Source: Phanerodontia chrysosporium
Lineage: Eukaryota; Basidiomycota; Agaricomycetes; Polyporales; Phanerochaetaceae
DNA length: 64,000 nt
Direction of reading: 5' to 3'
NCBI GenBank assembly: GCA_001910725.1
Contig: MJGA01000006.1
Location: 372,001-436,000, forward strand
Shown here: in pieces, positions 11,566-22,345 of the stretch
Layout of the letters: the number at the start of each line of letters is the position of its first letter
Position numbering within the stretch: the stretch's first letter is position 1
The notes under the pieces: model-generated
Told to the model about the DNA's origin: nothing
What the model saw: the letters and a program-made list of their open reading frames with translations, nothing else
Database searches by the model: none
Translations under genes and position numbers: made by a program

Positions 11566-12570
11566 TCACCGGGAACGAAGAGCGCTGCATGGACGGTGCC
11601 GGAGATGGGGCACAGCAGGAGCTTCCTCCTCGCTCTTCCTCAGGGCCTCGCCGTAGCGGGCGATTGTCTCTCGCGAGGGTCCGGCGAGGATGCGCTCGAT
11701 GAGCATCGAGTCGATGGTGAAGCGGTCGGGAATGAGAACTGGTGAGTCTTCTCCAAGTGTAGACGGCCGGACGTCCGAGTACTGAGAGGCTCGCGTGGCA
11801 GACGTTGCGATAGACAGAGAAGAGGCACGGCGCAAGTCCGGTCGAGGGACCGACAAGAACTGGCCAGAGAAGGAACCTTGCGTTGCGGGGCTCATGAATC
11901 CTTTCTGTAGGCCTCTCGATGTGCCGAGGCTCAAGCCCTCGACGGCCGTGGTGAGATGATCATCGACCGGCTCCGATATCTCGATGCAGGGAATATTCCC
12001 CTTCCCAAACCGGTATGCGTTGTTGGCCAAAGAGGGGACAGGAGGCGCGTCCGGGGCCACCACGAAATGGGTCTCAATCGCCCGGCCTCGTGAGGTACTC
12101 CTCCTGCTTCGCCGCCTAGAAGCGGACTGGCGAGACGGTGCCGCCTCGCCGTCCGTGTCACTGCGCGCATCGTCGTCCGCGGCAGCCATCGGATCGTACT
12201 CGGGCGGAAAGTAGTGGCCCCGCCCGCGCATGGTCCGCAGTGCTTTGTCCGTGAGGATGGCGCGCCGTTCGACCGTCCGGTGGTTCTTGGCGTACCAGCT
12301 CTGTCCCCTGTTGTCTTGTGGAGACGTGTTGCCGCGGGACGTGCCCTGCGTCTTGATCGGCGATCGGTCGTCCCGGCGGAAGAGCAGGGGGTACTCCTCG
12401 GCCAGGTATGCGGTGGCCACACGCGGCAGTGGCTTATTGTAGCGGGCGCATTTCATAGAGCAGTAGCCGCGGAAATGTTTATCGGAAGGGAGTGGGCCTG
12501 CACATCCCTTGCAAACATCGTCTTCTTGGACTGAAGGATTGTGGGATGTTTGTGAGCTGTGAGCTGACAT
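11566..12570 (-). CDS. hypothetical protein with N-terminal zinc-ribbon-like motif
   Basis: A single-exon frame of about 334 residues from the ATG at 12570. A Met 26 codons upstream (12648) stays open, but it lies above a TATA-like box at 12622-12630, so the inner start is preferred. Residues about 18-45 carry a C-x2-C ... C-x3-C set (VCKGCAGPL ... YCSMKCARY) that could bind one zinc. The rest is basic and Ser/Arg-rich (about residues 150-175) and lacks a known fold; the C-terminal region (DRFTIDSMLIERILAGPSRE) is predicted helical. The protein could be nuclear, by composition only. No family is recognised. The gene stands alone, transcribed in the same direction as URC1 and the arrestin-like gene upstream. 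Confidence 0.6.
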   Translation of the reverse strand: MSAHSSQTSHNPSVQEDDVCKGCAGPLPSDKHFRGYCSMKCARYNKPLPRVATAYLAEEYPLLFRRDDRSPIKTQGTSRGNTSPQDNRGQSWYAKNHRTVERRAILTDKALRTMRGRGHYFPPEYDPMAAADDDARSDTDGEAAPSRQSASRRRSRRSTSRGRAIETHFVVAPDAPPVPSLANNAYRFGKGNIPCIEISEPVDDHLTTAVEGLSLGTSRGLQKGFMSPATQGSFSGQFLSVPRPDLRRASSLSIATSATRASQYSDVRPSTLGEDSPVLIPDRFTIDSMLIERILAGPSRETIARYGEALRKSEEEAPAVPHLRHRPCSALRSR

Positions 12571-12621
12571 GTTGGTGTTGGTAGAAGTCGAAAGATGAGG
12601 GCGAGGATTCTGTAAGGGTCC

Positions 12622-12630
12622 ATTATATAA
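12622..12630 (-). promoter_or_regulatory. TATA-like box of the zinc-ribbon-like gene
   Basis: The minus strand reads TATATAAT about 55 bases upstream of the chosen start (12570). Its place between two in-frame Met codons argues for the downstream one. Confidence 0.5.
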
Positions 12631-12833
12631 GACAAGAGAAGGGGCCACAAAGGTAATGTGATGGTTTGTTGCAATGCTTTGATGAAGTGGCCAGTGGCCA
12701 GCAAGTCAATTCACGGTACCTAACGCCACCTAACGCCACTTGGTAAAACGATAGGAATGCTGACTGTTGGCCGCAGAGAAAGCATGGACACGGTAATGTA
12801 CACAGCGAGATCAAGTCGCCCGCGATAGTGCTC

Positions 12834-15280
12834 TCAATAAATCACCAATCGCTTCACCTCAGCCGTCTCCCGCTCTTGGACGCTATGTGCACCCTTGGCA
12901 AGGTCTGCATAGAACGGATTCGCCCCCAGAGGGATGGCCTCGCCAACCATTGGCAAATCGCGTAGGTACGAGTCATCTGCAGGGCCGCCGACCTGTCTCT
13001 CTCCTAGTTTTGGCGCACCGGTGACGACCCAGATCGGTGTCTCGCCATAGATCCCAGGGGCGGAAGGTGATATGTGCAGGTATTCGGCGTGAGTGAACGT
13101 CACTTGCAGGACGTACTAGACGAAATCAGAAACCTGCATCACCATACAGGCAGCCCGACGAGACGTACCTCCCGACTAGAAACAGACTGGTGAGTGTCTG
13201 TATGTTCGTGCCACAAGAAGAAGGCTTACCCCATCCACATGTATCGAAAGCTAGGCGCTGCATCCTCCGGTACACGCACATCCCCGTCTAGCCGTACCGT
13301 TGTCTCCTGTGGCGCCATGTCTGGAAACTCGTGGAGATCCTCAACGCTCGACGCGGGCGACAGACTCTTCTTCGACCCAGCCTCTGTCGTCCCGTCCGTC
13401 CCGACGGCCGTGCCATCGTCGCTGCCATCGTTAGCAGTATCCTCCCGGAGTCTTCCTCTACGTCGGCTGCAGTGATGACATCCTGAAAGCGTGACCGTTT
13501 CGTCGGCGGCGCCGTCGGTGACTTTGTCGGCTCCTCTTTTCCCGCGAGCACCGGCACGAGGCTCCGATCGCCCACCCGCTGGCATGCGGGCGCCCCGCAG
13601 CGGCGGGAAGGTGTCCTCAGCAGGCGGCCGTCGTCGGTCTTCCAGACACGCCCCTGCGAGACGCGGTACATGTTCCTGTTCCGGCGCGCCGCGTTCTTGG
13701 GCTGGAGGACGTCGCGGCCGAACATCGTGCTGCGGATGAGCACGACATCGATGCAGCCCAGAGATGGGTCCGCGATGGCCTCGAGTGCGGCGATGTTCTT
13801 GGACCAGAGCAGTATTCCGTAGCGCAGGGTCTGCCCTGGTGAGTATACCTCTGGTGTTTGCACCCCGAGCTGCACGGGGAGTGAGCGCCAGAGCCGGTGA
13901 AGGCGGGGATATATACACTTACGAGCCCTTCGATCTCGACCATCTCATTGCAGAAGCGACCTCGTCCTCCGAAGGGAGTGATGGTCCATCCACCAACTTC
14001 CTCGCGTTTGTACGGCCAATCGCCGCGTTCGGAGATGAAAGGAAATGAAGTTGGCTCTCGAGGTATCGGCTGACGCAGTTGGTAATAGAAGAAGGGGACT
14101 TTCCACCTATTTACAATGGTCAGCATTGCCCCGGACGCGATCAGACTAGCCCTCACTCGTCATCTAAGGACATTAATCCAGAGCGCCTTATGTCGACACC
14201 GATGTAATGCTTGATCTCTCCTGAGAAGTGGCCTATGGCCACAAACTTGAAGGTTGCTACACGTCAAGCTGTCAGCATTACGCTGCAGTAGATGAAGCAT
14301 GGCCGTAGACATACGTGGAAGCGGAACCCTTGTGACGTTCTACGAAATATGTAAGCAGGTGTACCAGTCACATCAGGGACGATGATGAACACACGGTAGA
14401 GTCGTGCTTGTGCAGCTGCACGTCTGTGGGAAGAGCGGAAAACTCGAAAGGCTGTTGCACCCATGAGGATGAGGAAAGCGTCTAGATAGCTCTGCATCTG
14501 ACTCACGAAGACCAACGTCCGGTCAGTAGAAAGCTTGTCGCCCAAGCGTCCCGGTGCCTCTTTACGATTCCAGAGGTTTGCCCGGTACTGCACCATGGGT
14601 TCCTCCGTCGCATCGAGGACGCTTTCCGCCTTCCCCAGAACCTGGACTCGAATAAGTCCTATGCAAAACGAGGGCTGTGGTAGAACTTACCCAGACATCC
14701 ACAGATGTTATGGAATCGGGCTTGGACAGCTTGATGCACAATTCGCCTCGAATTGAGGCTGTGGAAGAAGTGAACACGCTACTCGCTCCAGAAGATGCAC
14801 ATAAAGGCTTACTGTTGTCGTAATACTTCGCATGCGTAAGCGAAGCTTCCGCGTAACTGTACAGGACCAAGCAGCAGTACGCCTCGTCTGTCTCCTTAGC
14901 ATCCGGCGCCCTCAGCGGGAAGGCGTGGGCGCATGTGTACGGATGGCCCGTTAGGTCTACCTTGGTCGTGCCGGCATCTCCTCTGGCGGAGGTGGCTCCT
15001 TGTTGTACCATTTCTGCAGGCCAAGCCGCGAGACATCGGGCCTGCGGCGCTTGGGGATGCGCTGGCCGTTGAACAGCGTCGAGGCGAAGCTCACGACGCT
15101 CTCTGCAATCGAGAGCACCGAGTGCACGGATATGCCGCCGGCTGACTTGAGGGAGATGGCGTCCGCAGACCGTTTGAGTGTCGACGAAATCAGGCTGTCC
15201 CGGGACGTCTGCGAAAGGCCCGCGGGCACATCGTTGGTGTTTGCGCTGTTCTTCTTGAGGATGTTCTTGAGAAGCGACAT
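12834..15280 (-). CDS. arrestin-like protein, copy 1
   Basis: A multi-exon gene starting MSLLKNILKKNSANT at 15280 and ending at 12834. It is a close paralogue of the plus-strand gene at 47553-49950, over the whole length and with the same exon order. Blocks in order: AGGISVHSVLSIAESVVSF (about 15140); YTCAHAFPLRAPDA (14940); MVQYRANLWNRKEAPG (14590); QLRQPIPREPTSFPFIS (14085); EVGGWTITPFGGRGRF (13980); a long stretch around LLWSKNIAALEAI (13800); and a C-terminal exon (13103-12834). The all-beta pattern and two-lobed layout resemble fungal arrestin-like adaptors (ubiquitin-ligase linkers for membrane proteins), but this call is tentative. Relative to copy 2 the frame breaks near 13615 (one base missing in a G run) and again between 13490 and 13380. 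These may be decay or assembly errors. Confidence 0.6.
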
Positions 15281-15930
15281 CTCGGGGTTGTTCTACGTAG
15301 AAAGTCGGGGGCGCGATGCTAGGATGGGAAGTAGAGGAGGACTCGAAGTACTACATATATTCGGCCAGGCTTGCGCCTTTTCCATACGGCTTCAAGATCC
15401 CTAGCAAGGCTGTTCATAGCATGTGGTCTCTACGCACGTAGCATGAGGGTTGCAGAGGCGTCAGATAAGCATGCATGTTGGATATATGTCAGACTGTTGA
15501 GAAAACTAGCGTCCGTACTTTCAGCGTTCCGCAACACCAATGCCATCGTGGCCAGATTACTGAGCACAGTTCAGCAAAGAAGGAGAGCTATCCAGTGTAT
15601 TGCAGTGATATTTCGGGCTGTATGGCCACCTAGTGCGCCGCTGTCTAGACCAAGTGTGTGTGCTGGACGAAAGCGTCACGAAACGAGGTTCTGGGAACGA
15701 CGCGAGCCACGGATCGCGGCTATCACGTGGCCCGGTTCCGCCTCCGAGCGCTCCCCGCTCGCGTGGGACCGGTAATACCGCGACGAACGATCTCTTTCTG
15801 CAGACGTATAGCATTGTAAAGTTGTGCGTGAGGCTCCCTTCAGATTGTTACAGAGTTGCGTTGATACAGAATGATGTTGTACAGAACATTTGCGTTATTG
15901 TCCATCGCGAAGTATCCCCTCGAAAACCCT
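15281..15930. other. intergenic, no gene seen
   Basis: This 650-base gap is the promoter side of arrestin-like copy 1 and the 3' side of the small gene at 15931-16333. Several short frames are open, but none shows a recognisable protein. Confidence 0.5.
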
Positions 15931-16333
15931 CTACGCGTCGCCCGACGAATTGGGGTGTACGCTGCTCTCCTGCGTCATGCCACTCATGTGCGCCAAAGGT
16001 TTCGTGCGTCCGCCAGACTCGTCGCCCAGGACCTGCTCCTTAGGCAGCTGGCTAGGGTCCTCCTCGTAGGCACCCCACTTCTTGCCCAGAGTCTTTCTCT
16101 CCGAGTTGGGTTCTGGGGGCTCATTCTGCGGAATCCAGTCAGCGTCAGCCTTCCACGAGAGAAACGTGTCATGCACTCACGTGCGGAGGGTCCCGCATGT
16201 ACTCGTCGTTCACGTTGTCGACGACGGGTGGCCTGCCGACAGTCTGGAACTGCTTCTTGAAGGTGAGCGAGTCGTCGGTGACAGTGGTGTCGCTGTCGCC
16301 GCGAAGGTCGTTGCGTCGGATGTTGCCAGACAT
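15931..16333 (-). CDS. small hydrophilic spliced protein, unknown function
   Basis: Two exons joined by an intron with gtgagt donor and gcag acceptor (about 16181-16127) give a protein of about 115 residues starting MSGNIRRNDLRGDSDTTVTD at 16333. The second exon reads NEPPEPNSERKTLGKKWG and continues with YEEDPSQLPKEQVLGD to the stop at 15931-15933. The protein is charged, low in hydrophobic residues, and has no signal peptide or membrane segment; it is probably disordered and cytosolic or nuclear. The open frame through both exons with good splice sites and the acidic, regular codon usage argue for a real gene. I do not recognise the family. Confidence 0.6.
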
Positions 16334-16699
16334 GATTGTGCGTGTGGTAGTGTTCAGTGGGGAGCCCGCAATCCTCGTCGAGCTCTCTTATACGGATCCT
16401 GGCAACGGCCGCTTTGCGTCATAGGATGGTGTCGAGTGGAGATTTCCTCTTGGAGCTCGTGGCGTCGCCAGCCAAAGCACTCCCCGTCCGCTAGGCGCTC
16501 GTTTGCCGAACAGTCGAGCGCTCTCGAGAACACCCCGCTATTCGAAGTGGAGGCACTGGAAAGGACTAAGCAGCTATATTTGTATCGAATAATGTTCGTG
16601 CTGACATGAATCGTCACTTTATAGTCTTATCAGCCACAACGACACGTCTCGCACTCGAACCGTCCCACGTTGCTCTGTACAAACGGGAGTACCACAGCT

Positions 16700-17221
16700 C
16701 TATTCGCTTGATGCGCATTGCGAGGACACAACGTTTACCGCCGCTGATGCGTCAGGGCCAGCCCAGGAGACGATATAAACTACGTGCGTCCCGTCAGTGC
16801 TGCAAATAACTGCTGCGCAGGCGTACTCACATGCGACGTTTATCGCGCCAGTGCCTATGGGTGGGAACTTCAGTGTCATGATACCCAAGGTGGGATCTAC
16901 ATTTGTTGCGAGAGAGCCGTTTGGAACGCCGATGCCACATCCGCTCCAGGTCGCGTCGATGGCATTGATCATGCATGCGCCGGCGGGCACGATGGACGGG
17001 TCCCTGATTGGGCATGGCTCAGTAGCATGCATCGTATAAGCCACACACGGACTATACCATGTGACAATGTTGCTCTGTCCGGCAACGAACGTTGGACTGT
17101 CCCCCAGAGGAGGCGCCCACACGACGCAATCAGGTAGCTGTCTGACTGCCAGCGTAACGCTGCAAGTTGCTTCAAGAGAGAAAGCGACTGCGAGGAGGAG
17201 ACTAGCGAGCCGGTACTTCAT
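16700..17221 (-). CDS. small secreted cysteine-containing protein, copy 1
   Basis: A signal peptide (MKYRLASLLLAVAFSLEATC) is followed by a mature protein with about six cysteines. An intron (gtatag...aatcag, about 17061-17008) joins NIVTW to DPSIVPAGACM, exactly where the paralogue at 17872 is spliced. Downstream are ATNVDPTLGIMTLKFPP and a short second intron after INVACEY; the stop is at 16700-16702. The same core (WxPPLGD, GQxNxxTW, DPSxVPA, VDPxxGxMTL) is in both members of the pair. The beta-rich pattern recalls Ser-Thr-rich GPI-anchored-type surface proteins, but no anchor signal is seen. It faces away from its paralogue, with about 650 bases between the starts. Confidence 0.75.
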   Translation of the reverse strand: MKYRLASLLLAVAFSLEATCSVTLAVRQLPDCVVWAPPLGDSPTFVAGQSNIVTWYSPCVAYTMHATEPCPIRDPSIVPAGACMINAIDATWSGCGIGVPNGSLATNVDPTLGIMTLKFPPIGTGAINVACEYACAAVICSTDGTHVVYIVSWAGPDASAAVNVVSSQCASSE

Positions 17222-17871
17222 GTTGAAGAGGCAGGTGAGGTGGAACGGGGAGTCTTTGCTTGTTCAGTACTCAGTGCCCATCGCGAAGAATGAGTATCTA
17301 TTTGTACCGGTAAGAGAAAGTCAGTGAACCATATACATGCCGGACCTCGATGACAGCTAAGCTCACAAGAATAACACAGGTGTATGCGGCCCGGTGATCG
17401 TCGAGAACGTGATGGTTCCCCGTACAGTTCGGGGCAGATATGCCCTGAAAGCAGCGCAATTGCTGTACGGTGGCGGTCAGCGGCACAAAGGGAACATATG
17501 GTCCTCTTGCACAGGATCGCCAGGTACATGATTCCATGTATCTTCCATCATAGCACCGTCAGGCACCAACAAGGGAAGAGCGTGCACCGCAGAACGGCTG
17601 GTAAGTCGCCGCTTGCATTCGAGTAGATGTGCTTGCCACGCCTGGTCAGATTGCGCAAGGGCATAGAGTCCGTCCCTCTCATGTGGCACCTATATGCGGC
17701 AAATGATCGGCCTAATCATGTACAGCCGTCTTCGCGATCAGCGGCTGGAGCCAGGGATGCAATACTCACCTGCGGATACCATGTTCAGGTTGCATATAAA
17801 GGACCAGTGTTCCTAGTCGAAGTACGTGCATAGTCCAACAGCTGAGGAGACTCACCGCTACTTTGCAAAGG

Positions 17872-18368
17872 ATGAGACCAATACTCACTTTCGCATCATT
17901 CGCAACAGTCATTGTCTCCGCTTCCGCCTCCCTATCCTCCAGACAATCGACATGTCAGACCTGGGTGCCCCCTTTGGGTGACGAGCCTACGCTCATCGCG
18001 GGGCAGAACAACACGATCACCTGGTGAGAACGGCCCTGCCACCCGCGCACGTCGACTGACCGCCGATGCGTAGGGACCCGTCCGTTGTACCAGCCGACGC
18101 CTGTCCAATCCTGTACGTAAGCGAGACCTCGCCTTGCGGTAAAGGCGGCGTGTCCCACACGGCCGCAGTAAACGTCGACCCTTTCGCTGGGACGATGACC
18201 CTCAACACCGCCAGCAACGTCGGGTCGTTTTATATTGGATGTAAGTGCCGGGGTATATGTCGCGATGCATGTCGAGCTTACCACCTCCAATTAGTTTGGA
18301 CCAATTCTTTTGGTGCCAGTGGGTCGACTTTGGTTAATGTCATTCCGGCGTCGTGTGCAGCGGCGTAG
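17872..18368 (+). CDS. small secreted cysteine-containing protein, copy 2
   Basis: The ATG at 17872 opens a signal peptide (MRPILTFASFATVIVSASAS). The mature part has STCQTWVPPLGDEPTLIAGQ, then an intron (gtgaga...gcgtag, about 18021-18073), then DPSVVPADACPILYVSET and VDPFAGTMTLNTASNVGSF. A second intron (gtaagt...attag, about 18240-18294) leads to WTNSFGASGSTLVNVIP and the stop at 18366-18368. The position of the introns and the motif order match the minus-strand gene at 16700-17221. The two are a divergent duplicate pair. The role is unknown; extracellular location is inferred from the signal peptide. Confidence 0.75.
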
Positions 18369-18838
18369 TCATAGAGAGTGTGAGTGGGAAGCAGGGGCGA
18401 GTCGTGCACGGATTTCCTGCTGCATATAATGATACCAACTAGGCCTTCGCGATAACGATAGTAGCACTAGCCTGCCCAGTCCCGATTTCAGGTATGTTAC
18501 GGCGAGTCTAGTGTTCCGAGGGCGGATCAAACAGGCGGATCATGCTATCACGCAGAATCGGCGGCTGGTTCGTCTTGCAGGTGCAAAGCGCTCGCGGGAC
18601 TTGACGCATGCCACACACATTCGCCACATCGTAACATATCGTGTCCACGCGGAGCAGCTCACACGGATGACAGACACGATTGGAACGATATGAAGACAAC
18701 TGCAAGTCATCGTCTGGCTGATGCCAAGCTTCCCTGATCACAAAGCGCGTCTCCAGGCACGCAGCGGACTCAAAACCACACAGAACGCGCCCAATTCACG
18801 GAAGATCACCCACGGTCTCCTGCGTTCAGACCACCACG

Positions 18839-20378
18839 ATGGGCACGACGGGCATCTGCGACTCCGTCTGCGTCTTCTGCGGCGTGTCGCCCAGCGGCGG
18901 CCCGCAGTGGTTTTCGATGGACGAAGAGCTCGAGAATGACGCGGAGAAGATCACCGAGGCGATCCTCGATTCCGGCAGCGACGCGTCCCCGGAAGACATG
19001 CAGCAGATCGTGCTCGACGCCGTGCGCGCGACGCAGAGCCACGCGCTGCCCGAAGGTCTCGGACGCGGGCAGTACGCGGACACGTGGATCGCCATTGGAT
19101 ACCTCGGCGAGACCGAGGAGTGGGCCCACGGTTCATCGACGTGGAAGATTCCGTGCGGACGCGCGGTCGAGGGGCGCCGCGTGCGCCAGCCAGACTACAA
19201 CTTTACCTGGTTCAACACACGCATCATCGTGGATGACAATGATAACGAGGTCGAAGTGGAAGAAACCACGTTCTTTGACCCAATGCAATCGCCTTCGTTC
19301 TTCATCTGCGAGAGGTGTTACTTCTACCTCGGGGCGTGGATCGACCTGGACAAACTCCCGCCTCGCTCGTGCGGGTTTCCTGAGACCCGGAGCCGCTGGA
19401 GTTCCCTGACGAGTTGTACGAAATCGTCAACATGTCCTGGGGCGGCAAACGACGTAAGCAGCTATTTGCACTGAAGATGAGGCATGCTGAGAGCCACACT
19501 CCACCTAGATTGGTTCAACTGTATCGCCGATACTGTCGACTACGGGGACGTGTTAGAGTTTCGTGACGACCGTGACTATTTCTGGCCTGGGTGCTGGACA
19601 AGCCCGGCATACCTCCAGCAAGCCATTGGTCAGGGTCTCAGGGGAGCGCAGCTCGTCCCTGCGATGATGCGTGACCTCAAAGCATGGATGTTCATGCGCC
19701 CGGACATGTGTGTTTGCCTTTACACTTGCTGAGGGCCCATCGACTTACCCACGAGACAGATGGCCACAGCCGCCGGCTGCAATAAGCTACGCAGGCTGGA
19801 CAGAATTCCCGCTGCTCCCACAGTCGTCGATACCCGTCATTGGCAGTCTGCCTTCGAAGCTTCTCCTACAGGTCTTTGCTGATCTTCCCTTCGTTTCTTT
19901 GCTCGCGCTTGGCGCGACGTGCAGATCCCTGCGGCGCCTCATCCATCATTCCCCTTTCGCCGAGGAGCTGTTCGCAGAGTGCGTTTTGCGCGGCAGCCTG
20001 CGCTGGATCCTACCGGTGGAAGAGATGCCCAACGACGAACCGTCTCGCGCGTACGCAACTATGCGCTCTTGGCTCCCCGAAAGCCATCGTGCGGAAGCCA
20101 GAGCTCCCGATGGCGAGGCGGACGGAGAACTCGCAAGTACCCGACCACCATGCCTCCACCCACACTTCCCTCGTCTGGCCTTCCTTCGTGCATGCTGGGA
20201 ATCAGACTCGATGATGAACAGGAAGCGTTTATGGGAAATCTCACGCCAGTTCAAGGCATTGTGGATAGACTATCGCCTCCATGGCTGGAAGGACAAGTCC
20301 ATGTTCTTCGATTCCCGCGAGCTTGAGAAATATTACGAGGACGGCATCCGTCCTGACCACTGGAAAGTGTCGCACTAG
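18839..20378 (+). CDS. F-box protein with N-terminal cysteine module, family copy A
   Basis: Three exons. Exon 1 (MGTTGICDSVCVFCGVSPSG...) has a CxxC near the start and a second CxxC (FICERCYFYLGAW) about 145 residues later, then LPPRSCGFP, together a plausible zinc-binding module. Exon 2 carries the linker FWPGCWTSPAYLQQAIGQG and LVPAMMRDLKAWMFMRPDM. Exon 3 has an F-box (IGSLPSKLLLQVFADLPFVS, 19840-19900), a helical region and the family C-terminal signature ACWESDSMMNRKRLW with DYRLHGWKDKSMFFDSRE. It presumably recruits SCF substrates. The frame breaks by one base at about 19383 (ELYEIVNM lies in the next frame), at a GA/GG context where paralogues read through. The stop is after DHWKVSH. 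It is the first of four tandem copies; it is the least broken one after D. Confidence 0.75.
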
Positions 20379-20634
20379 AAATGGCCTTTCAGTGTATATA
20401 ACATTATTTCCGACACTCCAAGGTGGACGCGTGCATGTGGGAACATCGTCGGGACCGACGCTGCCGCCAAGTTAGGCATCGCGGCGGGGGGAGGCGCATC
20501 AGCGCATCATTTTCTGATGCCGAGCGACCACTCGCTCCCGACTTGCCGCTGTGCAGAACATTGACCGTGAACCGACCACGACATGACGACGAAAGCAGCC
20601 GTGGACTCCTTCACCGCACACTCCACTCTGTGCC

Positions 20635-22082
20635 ATGGCACTGAAGGCTACACTCTGCATCTACCGTGGCATGTCCTTCTGCGGCGGCCCGTATGCCTTC
20701 ATGAACCTCCCGCCGCCGACGGGACCGCGACATAAGCAGAGGCATGCGAGTCACAGACTTTATTCTCCGGTCATGCGACTTTGGCTCTCCCGACGAGGTG
20801 CTACTCATCATCATCGAGGCCCTGGACGCCACGTGAAAGCAGAATATCCCGCACGGCTTGGGTCACGGAGAGTATGCCACGAACACCTATGTGGCGATAG
20901 GATGCTGGGACAGACAGGGGTACGATCCCTGGACTCGCGGCTCGAAGCTCTGAAGAATCTAGTGTGGCCGCGAGGTGCAGGTTCCGACGCGTACGCAACA
21001 TAGACGACGTAGGCCAGAAGTTCGAGGCCGTCGTGACGAAGACTGAAGACGGCGAAGATGAAGAGTGCTACTACGCAGGCTCGGCTTCCCGAATGACCCT
21101 GTTCCCTTACAGTTCTCTGGTGAGCTGTACAAGATTTTCTATGTATTCAGTGGACAACACAGGGGTGAGTTGAGTCCTGTATGTTTTCGCGTCGCTTCAG
21201 CTGACCGAACTGCAGGGTATGACAGCGTTCTCGACCATATCGACTACGGAGGCGCAGAAAGCGGACCGCAAGAACGACAGAGGTTCTTTCTATCAGACTT
21301 CTGGACGAGTCCTGCGCATTTGCAGAAAGCTATTGAAGCTGGAGAACTGTGCAGGCCAGGCTTTGCTTCCGCCATGATGCGGGATGCAAGAGGATGGATG
21401 TTCGTGTGCCCAGACATGTGTGTATATCTACACATCATCTTTGGACCTTTTGACCGAGATATCATCAGCTGGCCTGAACCTCCGCTCGAAATCCTGTCCC
21501 CATCCTTCTCTGAGTTTCCAACATGCCCCAATCCTTACGGCCTGTCGTTCGGGAGCTACGCTTCGATCTACTGCTCCGTCTCTGCGCCGCGTTTGCCCCT
21601 CAAGTCTATGCTCGCATCGACAGCAACCTGCAAGTCCCTCCGCTAATGCATCACTATTTCCGCGCGTTCTACACGGCCACGTAGCCTGCGGACGCTATGC
21701 CGGGCGAGCTTCCGCGCTCACACAAGGCGATGCGACTCTGACTCCCTGATGGTCATTAGCGGAGCAGGGACTTGGTGTACGCATCTGGCCATTCTTGCTC
21801 CCCGAGTTTCCACGCCTGGCATTCATTTGCGCATGCTGGGACTCAGACTCCACGATGAACCGGAAGCGCCAATGAGAGATCGCTCGCCAATTCGAAGGGC
21901 TCTGGCGATACTATCGTATCAATGCATGGCTAGGCGACCACATGTTCCTCAACTCTCGCGAGCTCAATGACTGGGACGAAGAGGGATCACAACCGCAACA
22001 CTGGAGCGTACGGCCATTGAAACCGAAGAGGGAAGTCCAAGGACGATCGACCTGGGGAGTCTTCAGTTCTGACGAAGACTAA
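20635..22082 (+). pseudogene. F-box family copy B, decayed
   Basis: Remnants align in order with the other copies: an eroded N-terminal module (CGGPYAFMNL, 20675-20705); the exon-2 linker with FWTSPAHLQKAIEAGE and MMRDARGWMFVCPDM (21298-21418); a scrambled F-box region (21540-21640) in which two frames alternate; and the C-terminal signature ACWDSDSTMNRKR (21832-21871). Immediately after it TGA replaces the TGG found in other copies (KRLW), so this copy has a true nonsense codon (about 21874-21876). Beyond, EIARQFEGLWRYYRINAWLG and a unique tail ending VFSSDED run to the TAA at 22080-22082. No full-length product is possible. Confidence 0.75.
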
Positions 22083-22199
22083 TGACCCGCGTTGTACCCA
22101 CTCCATGTATGGCGCCGTCAGTGATACACTATACAAATATGTCTAGCCAGACTGAAGCGGAGATCTGCTCCCGCCCTCCGCCCTCGCGGTCCCGCCACT

Positions 22200-22236
22200 A
22201 GGCACAACGGCGCATGGGCGCATCAAAAGAAGATCC
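22200..22236 (+). promoter_or_regulatory. upstream block shared with copy D promoter
   Basis: The segment ending GGGCGCATCAAAAGAAG, about 146 bases before the copy C start, is nearly identical to 27690-27726, about 138 bases before the copy D start. It shows that the duplication included the promoter. Confidence 0.6.
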
Positions 22237-22282
22237 GCATTGACTCCTCCCGCCTCCCACGTGGATACTGGCTGCCAGGCTG

Positions 22283-22290
22283 TATATAAA
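22283..22290 (+). promoter_or_regulatory. TATA box of F-box copy C
   Basis: TATATAAA lies 56 bases before the ATG at 22346, in the expected place for a core promoter. Confidence 0.6.
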
Positions 22291-22345
22291 CAAGCTGCAG
22301 TGACGACGGCTGCAGCGTCAACCGCGCCCTCTCCGCGTTCACCCA

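Noticed and set aside
12718..12742. Two direct copies of an 11-base repeat (CCTAACGCCAC)
   Set aside because: Too short and isolated to support a repeat element or regulatory claim.
16700..17221. Treating the whole open frame as one exon
   Set aside because: The insert SPCVAYTMHATEPCPIR is absent from the paralogue and is bounded by good GT and AG sites, so it is an intron that happens to be open.
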